The position numbers and the translations under genes were made by a program. From assembly GCF_000350225.1 (NCBI RefSeq), contig NW_005179130.1, positions 83,982-147,981 on the forward strand: 64,000 bases of DNA. Reading direction: 5' to 3'. Origin of the DNA: Chondrus crispus. Lineage: Eukaryota; Rhodophyta; Florideophyceae; Gigartinales; Gigartinaceae. Below, one piece after another: positions 1 to 9,890 of this stretch. The stretch's first letter is position 1. Each line of letters opens with the position of its first letter. Below the pieces are notes generated by a model. The model did no database searches. It was not told the DNA's origin and saw only the letters and a list, made by a program, of their open reading frames with translations.

Positions 1-1366
1 CCGCACGTCTACTATGACCCTGATAACATATCCAGCCCTGTCGCTGACCGAGAGGCCGTCCGCTGCGCCCTTGCCCTCACCGCCGGAACCCCCCTCATTG
101 CCGAACATTGGAACCTCGAATCAGCCTTCCTACACGAACTACTCGGCCCTGAAGAGACAATCTCTGTTCATCAGCCACCCCAATTTGACAGGTCATACAA
201 ACACCCAGGACATGTCGGAGTACTCCCCGGCAACATGTATGGCACCAAACAGGCCTGCAAAATATTCACCTCAGGCCTCGCCGGTAACCTAAAACTCTGG
301 AACTTCACACGCCTCACCAGTGACAGCTGCACCTCTCTGCTCCGCACTGAACGCAGCTCTTACTTCGTCCTATTTGTCATAACCATCGATGACTTTCTTG
401 CCGTCAGCAATCATCGCCCCTCCTTGACTCCACTCGCGCGAAACTCGCCTCACGCTATACTGTCAAAAACCACGGGCCGGTCAGACATCTTCTTGGAGGG
501 AAAGTGGACTGCACACCCACCTCCATCTCGATCAACCAACCCGCCTTCATTATGGAAATACTGAAAAGGTTCAATATGGAGACCTGCAACCCCAGCCCCA
601 CTCCCTACTACATTACTGTCATCTCTGCCCGCAAAACCGACGAGGCCAAACTCCCCTCCACCACCCCCTACTCGGCCGCTGTCGGCTGCCTTTGCTACCT
701 CACCGACAGCACCGGCCTCGACTTGGCCTTCGTCACGGGCCTCCTCGGCCGGTACTCACACGACCCCTGCCAACGACACTGGCATACCGCACAGCCAGTC
801 CTGCGCTACCTTCGGCACACACCTACACGCGGAATCACATAAAAGAATGCCACGCCCCCACAACCCCTCGATGCGTACTCGGACCCCGAATTTGCGTCCT
901 GCCTTGACACACGTCGCTCCACATCCAGCTTCATCGCGCTCTGGCGACAAGGCTCCATTGCCTGGCAATCCAAACGCCTTAAATTCGTTGCATCCTCAAC
1001 ATGGGAGGCAGAATACATCTCTGCCTTCCATGCATCTCAAGACACGAACTGCATGCGCAACCTCCTACGTGACTTCCGCGTCCTCGATCCCTCCATACCG
1101 ACCCCCTTCACATAAACAATACCGGTACCATCACCACGGCCAAATCTCCACGCCCAACGCCCAAATCGAAGCACATCGACGTAAAATACCACTACGTCAA
1201 CGAACAAGTGCTCCGACGCCGCATTACCCCCGTGAAGATACCATCGCGAGACAGTCCCGCAGACTGCCTCACGAAACGCCTCAAACCTACGATCTTTGAG
1301 CACCAACTCTCCACGCTCCGGCTCACCGCAACACCATCATCAAGCGCGGCAATTGTCGTATCTTAA
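1..1366 (+). pseudogene. Cop-F: 3' part of a degraded Ty1/copia pol (reverse transcriptase and RNase H)
   Basis: The left edge enters a copia polyprotein already inside the reverse transcriptase. Frame 1 is open from base 1 to 564 and shows the copia signatures SAFLHELL, QPPQF and YGTKQA, followed by an IDDF catalytic box in place of the usual YVDD. The reading then moves to frame 3 (504-842) for the thumb/connection part ending in LRYLRHTPTRGI. RNase H follows in another frame at about 868-1110 with WQSKR, the acidic STWEAEY site, and at 1165-1310 the KHIDVKYH and ADCLTKRL tail typical of copia 3' ends. At least two frame breaks show it is dead. No LTR is visible within the window for this copy, and the 5' half lies outside it. 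The assignment to copia is certain; the exact lineage is not. Confidence 0.9.
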
Positions 1367-1780
1367 TTTTTTCCCGCTTGATGCCGCCACTGATCACCCT
1401 CCACTCGTTGTCGTATCTTACACGTGTACATAGCTCCCCCGGTACTTAACACCGCCGTCGCTCCTCCCACAGTAAACACGACCAAGATCTTGAGTCTCTC
1501 CTACACGGCAAACACAGTTACTGCAGACGAGAGCCGAAAGCCAGTCCAGCTTCCTGGGTCCATCTCCAATCGCCTCCGACACCTCTGCCTTTTGGGAAAA
1601 TCCACAACCTCTCCAAGTTACGTCTTCCACTGCCTGGATATCGGAAACGAAGACGAAAAACGCGCTTTCGCACCACGACGGTCGAGCTGCATGACCTCAA
1701 AAACAATCCAATCCACGAAGCATAGGCCTGGCCCTGCTGTGTTTTATGCAATTTCTTCTATTAACGTTAGTGGCTTGCCC
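1367..1780. other. Spacer without a recognised gene; left end of the duplicated segment at 1506
   Basis: No gene or RNA is recognised here. A 13-bp sequence TTGTCGTATCTTA occurs twice (1353-1365 and 1408-1420), spanning the end of the copia remnant. From 1506 the sequence is nearly the same as 54622 onward, which marks the left boundary of the segmental duplication. The part from 1506 to 1780 lies downstream of the membrane-protein gene on the minus strand and is probably its 3' flank. Confidence 0.5.
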
Positions 1781-3151
1781 TTAGTACACATCTGGCTCTT
1801 CCCATGACCAATCCGAGCACTCCTCTTTATGTCCCTCTTTGTAGACCAACAGGTGTGGCCCTCTTCGAGATACTCCAATCACTCTCTTCGCTGCAACAGT
1901 AGATTTCATCTTGGACGCTTTTTCTGTACATACAAGCTGAAGAATTTGTGGCACGGAACAAAACGTTTTGTATCCTTTCCGTCCTTTCAAAACCACCATG
2001 TATATCCATGACACAAGGACAAGGACAGCCAGAAGCAGTGTAGTTGCCGCAAGAACTGCGAACGCAGGTGTTGCTAAGTTAAGATCCACCTCGCTAATAT
2101 TTTGCCCTTCTTCCTCGCGCAAGTAGAGCTCCTTATCTTCCAATATATCACTCATGGCTATGTTTACCAGATTCGATACGCCACCTCGGAATCCCACTGT
2201 ACTGACAAATGCCAAATTCGATGCAGCTTTCTTCTCTTGCTCCTCGTTGTCCAAAGGACCAACTCGCACAACCAGGCCCTCGCTTGAATCCTTGTCAATG
2301 TCTTGTACGAGTACGATAAAACTGGCCATCTTTCCGTTCTTTCGGGCCTGACCCCACCCCGCGCATGCCGTGATATGCATTTTACCACAATAGAGACGTT
2401 TCACCTCTGGTTCGCATTCGTCTGCGACAAATTTCGCTTCGCGGACGTCATTTATGTCGCCATTCTGTTTAAAAGGATTTTCGATATCAGAAAAATTGCA
2501 CAGCACTGGGGAAGAGACCCTCATCTGCCATTCTCGAAATATCATTGGTTCCCGAAAGTTTTCTTCATTGACACACATACCGCCCGGCAAGGCTGAGCGA
2601 AATTCTTGTTTTTCTGCGTCCAAGGTCAATTCCTTGTACGCATATGAGTAGAGTTTCGTGTGAGTGTAGTTGCTCTTTATGCATCTATTCAAATCTGCCA
2701 AGGCATACAAGCGCGTACTGATCATTGGCTTACAGTCAGTGCTGTTGCACTTCAGCTCAAAATCGTTTGAAAAGTCGATCTCTAAGGGCGTGCCTGTGAA
2801 AGTGACAACAGCTGCATATTGTTGGGGCTTGAAAGCAGTGACGGTTCTTCCGTTGATGCAAAAGCCAAGGACGACGATAGAGGCAGTGGAGAGTATGATT
2901 AGGAAGGAGAACAAGCGAGCGAGAATGATAGGACCGATGGGCCCGCCGGTGAGTGTTCCGATCTTGGAGGTTTCCGGAAGAATGGGCTGACGTCTATCGT
3001 ACAAGAGAAAGAGATTTGCATACTCGCAGAGTGTTTGACATTGCCACTTGATGATGCCAAGTAAGAGGATGTCGAAGACTAAGACAGCGATGCCGGAAGC
3101 CAAGTAGGAGTCAACGCTAATGCGCCAAACACCCGGAGTCGGCACAGACAT
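1781..3151 (-). CDS. Multi-pass membrane protein of unknown function, duplicate copy 1
   Basis: This is a 456-residue protein in one uninterrupted frame starting at an ATG (MSVPTPGVW). Three hydrophobic segments are visible: about residues 16-36 (YLASGIAVLVFDILLLGII), about 78-106 (GPIGPIILARLFSFLII onward) and about 357-386 (LATPAFAVLAATTLLLAVLVL). Between the second and third lies a loop of about 250 residues with many cysteines and several N-glycosylation sequons (NST, NYT, NFS, NIS), as expected for an extracytoplasmic domain. The last 70 residues are basic and end in EEPDVY, probably cytoplasmic. The copy at 54897-56267 differs at about seven residues only, so both genes look intact and the duplication is recent or conserved. 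I recognise no family; a receptor-like or surface protein is possible but not shown. No RNA or metal-binding motif is visible. Confidence 0.8.
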   Translation of the reverse strand: MSVPTPGVWRISVDSYLASGIAVLVFDILLLGIIKWQCQTLCEYANLFLLYDRRQPILPETSKIGTLTGGPIGPIILARLFSFLIILSTASIVVLGFCINGRTVTAFKPQQYAAVVTFTGTPLEIDFSNDFELKCNSTDCKPMISTRLYALADLNRCIKSNYTHTKLYSYAYKELTLDAEKQEFRSALPGGMCVNEENFREPMIFREWQMRVSSPVLCNFSDIENPFKQNGDINDVREAKFVADECEPEVKRLYCGKMHITACAGWGQARKNGKMASFIVLVQDIDKDSSEGLVVRVGPLDNEEQEKKAASNLAFVSTVGFRGGVSNLVNIAMSDILEDKELYLREEEGQNISEVDLNLATPAFAVLAATTLLLAVLVLVSWIYMVVLKGRKGYKTFCSVPQILQLVCTEKASKMKSTVAAKRVIGVSRRGPHLLVYKEGHKEECSDWSWEEPDVY

Positions 3152-3216
3152 TGAAGGGCAAGGTTGCGGTTGACAAAGTGTTCACTCTCTGGAAGAAAGT
3201 GCGGGATGAGCGGTCT

Positions 3217-3221
3217 CAAAT
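3217..3221. repeat. Target-site duplication of Cop-E, left (CAAAT)
   Basis: CAAAT precedes the TG of the 5' LTR and is repeated at 9022-9026 directly after the CA of the 3' LTR. In duplicate copy 2 the sequence reads TCTCAAATATGG without any insertion (56327-56340), which confirms the duplication and fixes both element ends to the base. Confidence 0.97.
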
Positions 3222-3613
3222 TGTCAAAAGAATGGGACGCACTTGGGGTATGCTGTAATAGAAACGGCATTACAGAAGTCCCAGGCCGAATGTTTAGAGT
3301 TGGGAGATCAAAGGTCGTGGCCTTTCTGTTAGTTTAGGTAGAATGGAGACACTGTCAGTCACCCTTTTCCGCAATGCGATGGTCAGCGAACTATAGAGCG
3401 AATTGCGAGAGCTGGAGAGAGAGGACGGGCTAGGACGAACATCAGTAAACAATTGTTGCATTTTGCATCTCTTGGCGGCGCTCTCCCGTGCGAGCAGCCG
3501 CATCACTCGTCTTCACTCGTCCCGAGCTCCGGAAGGAACGGCACAGGCTCCAGTGCGCCTGGTGCCAGGGACATCAAAGCAAGGACAACTCAATTCATAG
3601 GAGTTTTCCGACA
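3222..3613 (+). repeat. Cop-E 5' LTR
   Basis: A 392-bp direct repeat with TG...CA ends that matches 8630-9021. It carries the promoter and R region of the element, although I see no clear TATA box beyond ACTATAGAG near 3390. Confidence 0.97.
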
Positions 3614-3695
3614 TTCCGGAATTAAGGAAGACTTTTACATCATCCTTTGCACAAGGCAGTGAAAAAACCCGCGCAAGCTGACTAGCAGGTATATC

Positions 3696-5408
3696 ATGCC
3701 GCCAACACCGACCAACCTTGACCACGTGACTCACGTGCCCGAGGCCCCCTTTTCCGCGTCTCAGGGCCCTTTTGGTAACATTCGACTGAGCAACGCCCAT
3801 CAAGAAGGCATCTTCAACCTTTTTAATGGGTACGCCACGCAGTCCGCAGTCGCACGAGGAGAAGACCTTATCGATCAAATTCGCGAAGATCTTGAGCCCC
3901 GTGAGCTAGTTGATCCAATGATAACCGTCAATTATGAGATCTACAAGAAGATTCGAGTTTTTCTGAATGAGCAAGGTGTTGACACCCCTGCCACGGGTGC
4001 CTCGGGCGGTCTCATTGTGAATCGCATTCTTCACACCATTTGGAATAGGCAGGAAGACCGCATAGAACGCGAGAAAGCAGTGGCTCAGTTCAAGTCCATC
4101 AAAAGGGGAACCTTTGTTCCGAGTTCTCCATCATTTTCAAGCCCAGGCTTCCCTGATCAACCATTTTCTACCGCAAGCCCCGCGCCAACAAACACCCCGA
4201 ATGCCCAAACGACATATTCATCTTCAAACAACGCCGCAAAGGGGATGAGTATGGCATATTCGTCCAACTGCCAGCGTTTTTGGGGCAAGAATGATGAAGA
4301 TTGGCTCACAAAGCTCAACAGGTACCAATTCATGTGCGCTCAGAACAAGGTGACAGGTTCAGATAAGGTGAGTTTCCTTCATTATATGCTTGATGGCGCC
4401 GCATTGCAGTTCTTCAGAAATGAGATTGAGGGAAAATTGACGAACTATGGAGAGGTAATGAGACGATTTCATGAGAGATACGCCTCTGCAGCAAAGCAAG
4501 ATTACATCTCTCATCAGTTAAGTGAAATCCATATCTCGAATTTCGAGACACAGGACAATTTCAGCGAAGGGGCCGCCTTTCGTGCGATGGTAGATGAGAT
4601 AGATCGACTCACGCCGATGTCGCACCCAGAGGACAGGACCGACAGAGCAAAGACACTTCACCTTCAGCAAGCCGTCCTCGGCAAGGACTGGGCTCGTACC
4701 ATACTGTCCAATGTGACAGCAAATGAATTAAGGTATCATAACCTAATCGAACGTCTTGAATATTCATTACAACAATCGGCTAAGCACCTTTCCGCACCTT
4801 CCCGCGCCCCTCACTACAACAGCAACCAGATCCGAAGTACCAGGTGGAAAGCCACAAACTTTGCCGGTCAGGCGAGATACGGCAGAGAACCAAGGAGTAA
4901 CGCGTCGATCGTCCCCAAACAATTCAACCGTGACAGTCGTGTCTACCCCAAAGAAAATTGGCCTCAGAGAGATAATCGTAAGGATTTGCTCACCTGTCAT
5001 AACTGCGGGAAGACTGGGTGCCGTTGGTTCAAGTGTAAGGAACCTGTTGATATGAAACGGGTCCTTCGTAACCGTATGCATGCCGCCCAAGAAAACACTC
5101 GCCGCCGAGGTTCATTTGGCATAAACTTCAACGAAATATGCGATGACCTGGCAGGAGACATGATGGAAATCATGTTGACGTCGACCGAAGATGAAATAAA
5201 CGGCGACGGATATGATAGAACAAGCGAAATAACTGAGGAGAAAGCGCAGGAAGAGCTCATGTCTAAACTCGAAGATGCGTCAGCCAATGCAGCCGCGATT
5301 CACCACAATGCAGTGCGATTCGAACTTGCAAAGTTACCTCACGACGAATTGGGCCAGGATAGCGTGAACGAAGATCCAGACGAAGGGGATTTTGGCAGCG
5401 GGGTTTGA
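3696..5408 (+). CDS. gag: Cop-E Gag
   Basis: A 570-residue capsid-nucleocapsid protein that would package the element RNA into virus-like particles. The N-terminal third is polar with a serine/proline-rich linker (about 145-185). The middle part (about 190-350, containing CQRFWGKNDEDWL and FLHYMLDGAALQFF) has the helical look of a retrotransposon capsid domain. Near residue 434 is a zinc-knuckle-like site, CHNCGKTGCRWFKC. It reads CX2CX4CX4C, so the usual histidine is a cysteine. The C-terminal 130 residues are acidic. The ATG at 3696 is the first in frame after the 82-bp leader. The stop (5406-5408) overlaps the pol frame, which is in the -1 frame relative to gag. Confidence 0.92.
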   Translation: MPPTPTNLDHVTHVPEAPFSASQGPFGNIRLSNAHQEGIFNLFNGYATQSAVARGEDLIDQIREDLEPRELVDPMITVNYEIYKKIRVFLNEQGVDTPATGASGGLIVNRILHTIWNRQEDRIEREKAVAQFKSIKRGTFVPSSPSFSSPGFPDQPFSTASPAPTNTPNAQTTYSSSNNAAKGMSMAYSSNCQRFWGKNDEDWLTKLNRYQFMCAQNKVTGSDKVSFLHYMLDGAALQFFRNEIEGKLTNYGEVMRRFHERYASAAKQDYISHQLSEIHISNFETQDNFSEGAAFRAMVDEIDRLTPMSHPEDRTDRAKTLHLQQAVLGKDWARTILSNVTANELRYHNLIERLEYSLQQSAKHLSAPSRAPHYNSNQIRSTRWKATNFAGQARYGREPRSNASIVPKQFNRDSRVYPKENWPQRDNRKDLLTCHNCGKTGCRWFKCKEPVDMKRVLRNRMHAAQENTRRRGSFGINFNEICDDLAGDMMEIMLTSTEDEINGDGYDRTSEITEEKAQEELMSKLEDASANAAAIHHNAVRFELAKLPHDELGQDSVNEDPDEGDFGSGV

Positions 5409-8400
5409 ATTGCCGACAGACCCCAGAAGCCAGGCACAAGCTTCCGCCTGATAAGATTGTCGGTCGGACTATTCTCAAGTTAAATCCCAAATACCTCCTC
5501 AACCCCCACACGGTAGCCAAACGACGTAACATCACTCCCACATCAACTCCGAGGCACTCCGGCGGAAGAATGAAAGAGGTTTTGAAGGTAATCATATCTC
5601 GTCCCGATAAAGTAAAACAGTACAGCACGAAGTCCTTTGAGGGCGCGTGTGCGGACACGGGAGCTCAGAAGTCAGTATGTGGATTGGCACAGGCGAAGGC
5701 ATATTGCCGTGCCCGTAAGGAAGCATTCAGGCTTCACCCCTCGCCCTACTCCTATAAATTCAGGGATGGAGTCCGTGCAAGCCTTGGCATGATTGATGTA
5801 AGAATGCGCATCAAGGAAGGTTTCTATCTGCAGTTTTTTGTGGACGTGGTAGATGCCGATATCCCATTGCTGCTCGGGTTGGATTTGCTTGACAAACACA
5901 TGCTCGTAGCCGACAATACAGTCAACTTGCTAATTAGTAAGGTTGGCCGGTGGACAGTTCCGATTGTACGAGCACACGGACACATGTTCGTCAAGTGGAA
6001 TGTGCACGAAGTACTGTACACGAGGACAGAACTCGAGCGCCTACACTTACACTTCTTCCACCCCTCGAAGCAGAAGCTCCTAAACCTTCTGAAACGAGGC
6101 ACTCCTGATTGCATTACGGCGGAAACGCCGGGGGTAATACAAGACATTGTTGATAAATGCGCCGGCTGTAAGCGTTTCGGCATTCGACCGTACCGCTTTC
6201 GTGTATCCGTCCCCGGCGATCAAATCGTCTTTAACCACGAAGTCGCTATTGACCTTTTTTGGGTAGGAGGTAACCCGATCCTTCACGTCGTCGATACTCA
6301 CACAGGTTACCAGAACGTGGGTTTACCAAAGAGTCTGTCAGCGCAACACGTATGGGAGGCGTTTCTCGAAGCTTGGGTAACAGTGTATGTTGGTATGCCG
6401 AACCGGATCAGGGCCGACCAAGGATCTGTATTCACTTCCAAGTTTTGGGACGATGTTACCGCTCTACACGGCGTTGAGTTACAGCTGTCCGGGGTGGAGA
6501 GTCATAATTCAATCGGAATTGGGGAACGTTACCACGCACCACTCAGGCGTGTGTTCCGAGTCATTCGCTCGCAATATCCTAACTTGGACCCTGAGATTGC
6601 ACTGCGGTTGGCTGTCAAGGCATCGAATGACACCCTTGGACCAGACGGATATGTCCCATCTCGGCTCGTCTACGGTGTGGATCCTGCCTTACCAGTTGTG
6701 AACGCTCGACACCCTGCGCAACGCGAAAGAATGGAAGCACTTGCCACCGCGAAAAGGGAAATGGCTACCATTACTGCCGAAAACCGGATCAAGCAAGCAT
6801 TGCGCTCAAAACTACCTCCAGCAACAAGATATAATATTCAGCCCGGAGACAACGTGCTGATTTATCGAGAGAAGGAGAAGGAGTGGATGGGGCCACACAG
6901 GGTCGCCCGCATTTGTGAGAAGGAGGTATTCGTCGATTGGGAAGGCAAGGAGAAGCACTTCAATTTGGCTCAAGTCCTGCCAATGCCTCGTGAGCAGGGA
7001 GATCGTGAGCTCAAAAGGCTACTTCAAGGCATGGAGCAATTCAAGTCAAATCCACCCCCTGGGATTTTCATGACAGAGACCCTACATCCCGTTGATCCTA
7101 GAGGACAGTCGGCAATGTTTGACCGAGCAAAGGCGATGGAACTCGACGGATTGGCGAAGCGCGGCGTGTACGAAATTGTGTTGAAGGAAGACGTCCCCAA
7201 AAATGCAAATGTATTAGGGGGGCGCTTTGTTCTCACTGTTAAGAACAGCAATACAGATGATGAGGTTCACAAGGCAAGATTCGTAGTCCAAGGGCACACG
7301 GATAATGAAAAGAACCTACTTGTGCACAACAGCACTAATTTGCGACAGGGATCTATTCGTGTATTGGTCGCTATCGCTGCGGTTTTTGGATTTCGCTTGT
7401 GGTCACAGGATGTGTCCCAGGCGTACTTGCAGAGCGCATGCAAGCTGATGCGCAAAGTTTACGTGAAACCGACCAAAGAATTTCGCCTACCACCTGGTCG
7501 GCTACTCAAGTTGTTAAAGCCCCTTTACGGGCTCTCCGACTCCGGCGACTATTGGCATTCTACGTTCTCAGACCACCTCATTAACGACTTACGTATGATG
7601 AAGACAGCAGGCGATTTATCACTTTTCTTCAAGGTTGTGGATGGGAAACTCAGGGGAATGACTGATGCGTATGTCGACGATACTATTGGAACGGGGGACA
7701 AAGTGTTCGAGGAGGAATCAAAGATGACAGGGGAACGCTTCCAGTCCAAAAATCGCGAGGTTGGCAGCTTCCAGTTCGCGGGGATCGAAATTAAACAAAT
7801 TGCGAACGGCTACATGATGCACCAGGAACGATTTGCAATGAAGATTGCTCTGTTATCGAAAAACAGTACATTCCCAGAGTTCCGATCGAAACGGCAGGAG
7901 TTAGCGTGGCTAACCCACACGCGACCGGACATCTCTGCTGCAGTAAATCTTGCAGCTCAGGTTACAGAGAGCAAATTCGGCAGGAAGGACATTTCGACGC
8001 TCAACCAAGTGATAAAAAGAGTGCACTCCACTGCGAAGAGGGGGATAAGGCAGCAGAAGTTAGACATCGAGTCATTGTCCCTGAAGGTGTTCACCGACTC
8101 CTCTTTTGCGAACACGCCCGAGTTAAGATCGCAGTTAGGTTTTGTTGTTCTGCTTTGTGATGCCACAAACAAGTGTAACATACTGCACTTTTCATCGGTG
8201 AAGAGCAAACGGGTATCACGATCAGTCATGGGATCGGAAGTACTAGCATTTGCAGATGGATTCGACTATGCTTACCTGCTGAAAATTGATCTCGAGCGTG
8301 CTATTGGCCAGAAACTGCCACTTGCTATGCATACGGACTCAGAAAGCCTTTTTAAGACGATCGTGAAATCGACCACCACGACCGAAAAAAGGTTGATGAT

Positions 8401-8593
8401 AGACATTCAAGCTGCGCGAGACGCCTACGCGAAACAAGAAATCAGCGATGTCGGCTGGATCCGGACTGACGAAAATCCGGCGGATGGCCTGACTAAGAGC
8501 AAACCTTGCTCAGCTCTGGTAGAAATTTTGGAAACTGGGAGGCTAAGCGTCAGAGTACAGCAATGGGTATTTCGTACCCCGCTGAGGCAGTAA
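5405..8593 (+). CDS. pol: Cop-E Pol: protease, integrase, reverse transcriptase, RNase H
   Basis: A 1062-residue reading frame without an ATG at its start. It opens after a stop at 5360-5362 and overlaps the end of gag in the -1 frame, so it is probably expressed by frameshift or reinitiation; no standard slippery heptamer is evident. Protease: CADTGAQ with the aspartate near residue 84. Integrase: pre-integrase zinc site (H217 region, C252, C255) and catalytic D283, D338 and E374, spacing DD35E. Reverse transcriptase: SQDVSQAYLQS (D669) and YVDD at 756-759. RNase H: TDSS (D898), E945, HTDSE (D978) and the ENPADGLTK tail. All catalytic residues are present, which supports function. The integrase sequence HNSIGIGERYH is unlike the common plant copia lineages and resembles lineages seen in algae and marine invertebrates. 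Confidence 0.95.
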   Translation: MNCRQTPEARHKLPPDKIVGRTILKLNPKYLLNPHTVAKRRNITPTSTPRHSGGRMKEVLKVIISRPDKVKQYSTKSFEGACADTGAQKSVCGLAQAKAYCRARKEAFRLHPSPYSYKFRDGVRASLGMIDVRMRIKEGFYLQFFVDVVDADIPLLLGLDLLDKHMLVADNTVNLLISKVGRWTVPIVRAHGHMFVKWNVHEVLYTRTELERLHLHFFHPSKQKLLNLLKRGTPDCITAETPGVIQDIVDKCAGCKRFGIRPYRFRVSVPGDQIVFNHEVAIDLFWVGGNPILHVVDTHTGYQNVGLPKSLSAQHVWEAFLEAWVTVYVGMPNRIRADQGSVFTSKFWDDVTALHGVELQLSGVESHNSIGIGERYHAPLRRVFRVIRSQYPNLDPEIALRLAVKASNDTLGPDGYVPSRLVYGVDPALPVVNARHPAQRERMEALATAKREMATITAENRIKQALRSKLPPATRYNIQPGDNVLIYREKEKEWMGPHRVARICEKEVFVDWEGKEKHFNLAQVLPMPREQGDRELKRLLQGMEQFKSNPPPGIFMTETLHPVDPRGQSAMFDRAKAMELDGLAKRGVYEIVLKEDVPKNANVLGGRFVLTVKNSNTDDEVHKARFVVQGHTDNEKNLLVHNSTNLRQGSIRVLVAIAAVFGFRLWSQDVSQAYLQSACKLMRKVYVKPTKEFRLPPGRLLKLLKPLYGLSDSGDYWHSTFSDHLINDLRMMKTAGDLSLFFKVVDGKLRGMTDAYVDDTIGTGDKVFEEESKMTGERFQSKNREVGSFQFAGIEIKQIANGYMMHQERFAMKIALLSKNSTFPEFRSKRQELAWLTHTRPDISAAVNLAAQVTESKFGRKDISTLNQVIKRVHSTAKRGIRQQKLDIESLSLKVFTDSSFANTPELRSQLGFVVLLCDATNKCNILHFSSVKSKRVSRSVMGSEVLAFADGFDYAYLLKIDLERAIGQKLPLAMHTDSESLFKTIVKSTTTTEKRLMIDIQAARDAYAKQEISDVGWIRTDENPADGLTKSKPCSALVEILETGRLSVRVQQWVFRTPLRQ

Positions 8594-8629
8594 GAGGACA
8601 CCCGACTTTGGTCTCTAAGACCCCCCGAA

Positions 8630-9021
8630 TGTCAAAAGAATGGGACGCACTTGGGGTATGCTGTAATAGAAACGGCATTACAGAAGTCCCAGGCCGAATG
8701 TTTCGAGTTGGGAGATCAAAGGTCGTGGCCTTTCTGTTAGTTTAGGTAGAATGGAGACACTGTCAGTCACCCTTTTCCGCAATGCGATGGTCAGCGAACT
8801 ATAGAGCGAATTGCGAGAGCTGGAGAGAGAGGAGGGGCTAGGACGAACATCAGTAAACAATTGTTGCATTTTGCATCTCTTGGCGGCGCTCTCCCGTGCG
8901 AGCAGCCGCATCACTCGTCTTCACTCGTCCCGAGCTCCGGAAGGAACGGCACAGGCTCCAGTGCGCCTGGTGCCAGGGACATCAAAGCAAGGACAACTCA
9001 ATTCATAGGAGTTTTCCGACA
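8630..9021 (+). repeat. Cop-E 3' LTR
   Basis: A 392-bp copy of 3222-3613 with two mismatches, followed by the second CAAAT target duplication. Confidence 0.97.
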
Positions 9022-9170
9022 CAAATATGGCTGAGAAGACCGCCAAACAGATATGTTCATGTTTTTCGGCAGGACCACTCGGTAAATTACGGCAAGGCGG
9101 TAGACTGTTGAAGTTTTGCACACGGCAACAGGACAGATACCGATCGCGCGATGCGGAGGGGGCCCCCGAG

Positions 9171-9353
9171 TCAGAAGAAAAAACCGAATCGTGAGTACTG
9201 TACACGAGCTCCAAACACTGTTTTGGCGTTGTTTGGGAAACGAGGCGGAAAGCCAATAAACTTTTCGTGGATGACCACTCCGAGGTCTTCAAAATGAGGT
9301 GCTTTCATGATGACGAGGTGGGGCGCCTCGGCCGTGGGTTGGTCGTTATTCAT
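9171..9353 (-). CDS. Small ORF, 60 residues, present in both duplicate copies
   Basis: An uninterrupted 60-codon frame from an ATG, ending in YSRFGFFF. The same sequence occurs at 56482-56664 in copy 2. Conservation alone proves little because the copies are nearly identical in DNA. No family or motif is recognised. It could be a short gene, the end of a longer broken gene, or chance. Other frames in the same stretch are equally open, so confidence is low. Confidence 0.2.
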   Translation of the reverse strand: MNNDQPTAEAPHLVIMKAPHFEDLGVVIHEKFIGFPPRFPNNAKTVFGARVQYSRFGFFF

Positions 9354-9890
9354 GGCAAGCCGAAGAGGAGCTGATGAGTGTCGGAGAGCATTGTTGCACG
9401 GCGTGTGTTATCGCGTTATGGGAGTCCCCAGGCTGGGATTGGATCGTCGGACAATGGGAAGAGTGGCGTTGGCTGAAAGAGCGCTGAGCTTGCAGCACTG
9501 TACATTATTACTCATGATCGTTTTGATCAAGTGGTGTGTCATTCGGTGTCATACTGTAAACGAACCAGTACCTCTTAGCGATGACTGCCTTTGATGGAGC
9601 CCGGAAAGCAGACTCATGACGCTCTTTGAAAGAGCTCTAAAGTTTACATCGTTGTCGCAAAAGAATGGAAAAGACACGTGGGAGCCTGGGAAGCATCTGC
9701 GTCTTGGTCGAATATGCACAACACATGTGTGGGGATGGATGCCCATGAGGGGGTACTTCGGCTTAAGTTTCTGTTGTTGCCATTGTGCCACTTCTTGCGG
9801 ATCAGTTATGGCGACTCAAGAAATGAACAACCCGTACCGTGGACTGCAGTGCAGTGCCACAGTGCTTTGAACAACTTTGTACAACTGACC

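Larger units (their letters stand above)
3222..9021 (+). mobile_element. Cop-E: complete, structurally intact Ty1/copia LTR retrotransposon
   Basis: The element is 5800 bp: 392-bp LTR, 82-bp leader, gag, pol, 36-bp 3' spacer, 392-bp LTR. LTRs begin TGTC and end GACA and differ at two positions (A/C near 3287, C/G near 3422), so insertion was recent. A 5-bp duplication CAAAT flanks it. Both ORFs are open, with protease, integrase, reverse transcriptase and RNase H in copia order. I could not find an obvious tRNA-matching primer-binding site after the 5' LTR (TTCCGGAATTAAGG) nor a typical purine tract before the 3' LTR, where the sequence is C-rich (CCCCCCGAA). It is the best candidate for a currently mobile element in the window. 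Confidence 0.97.
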
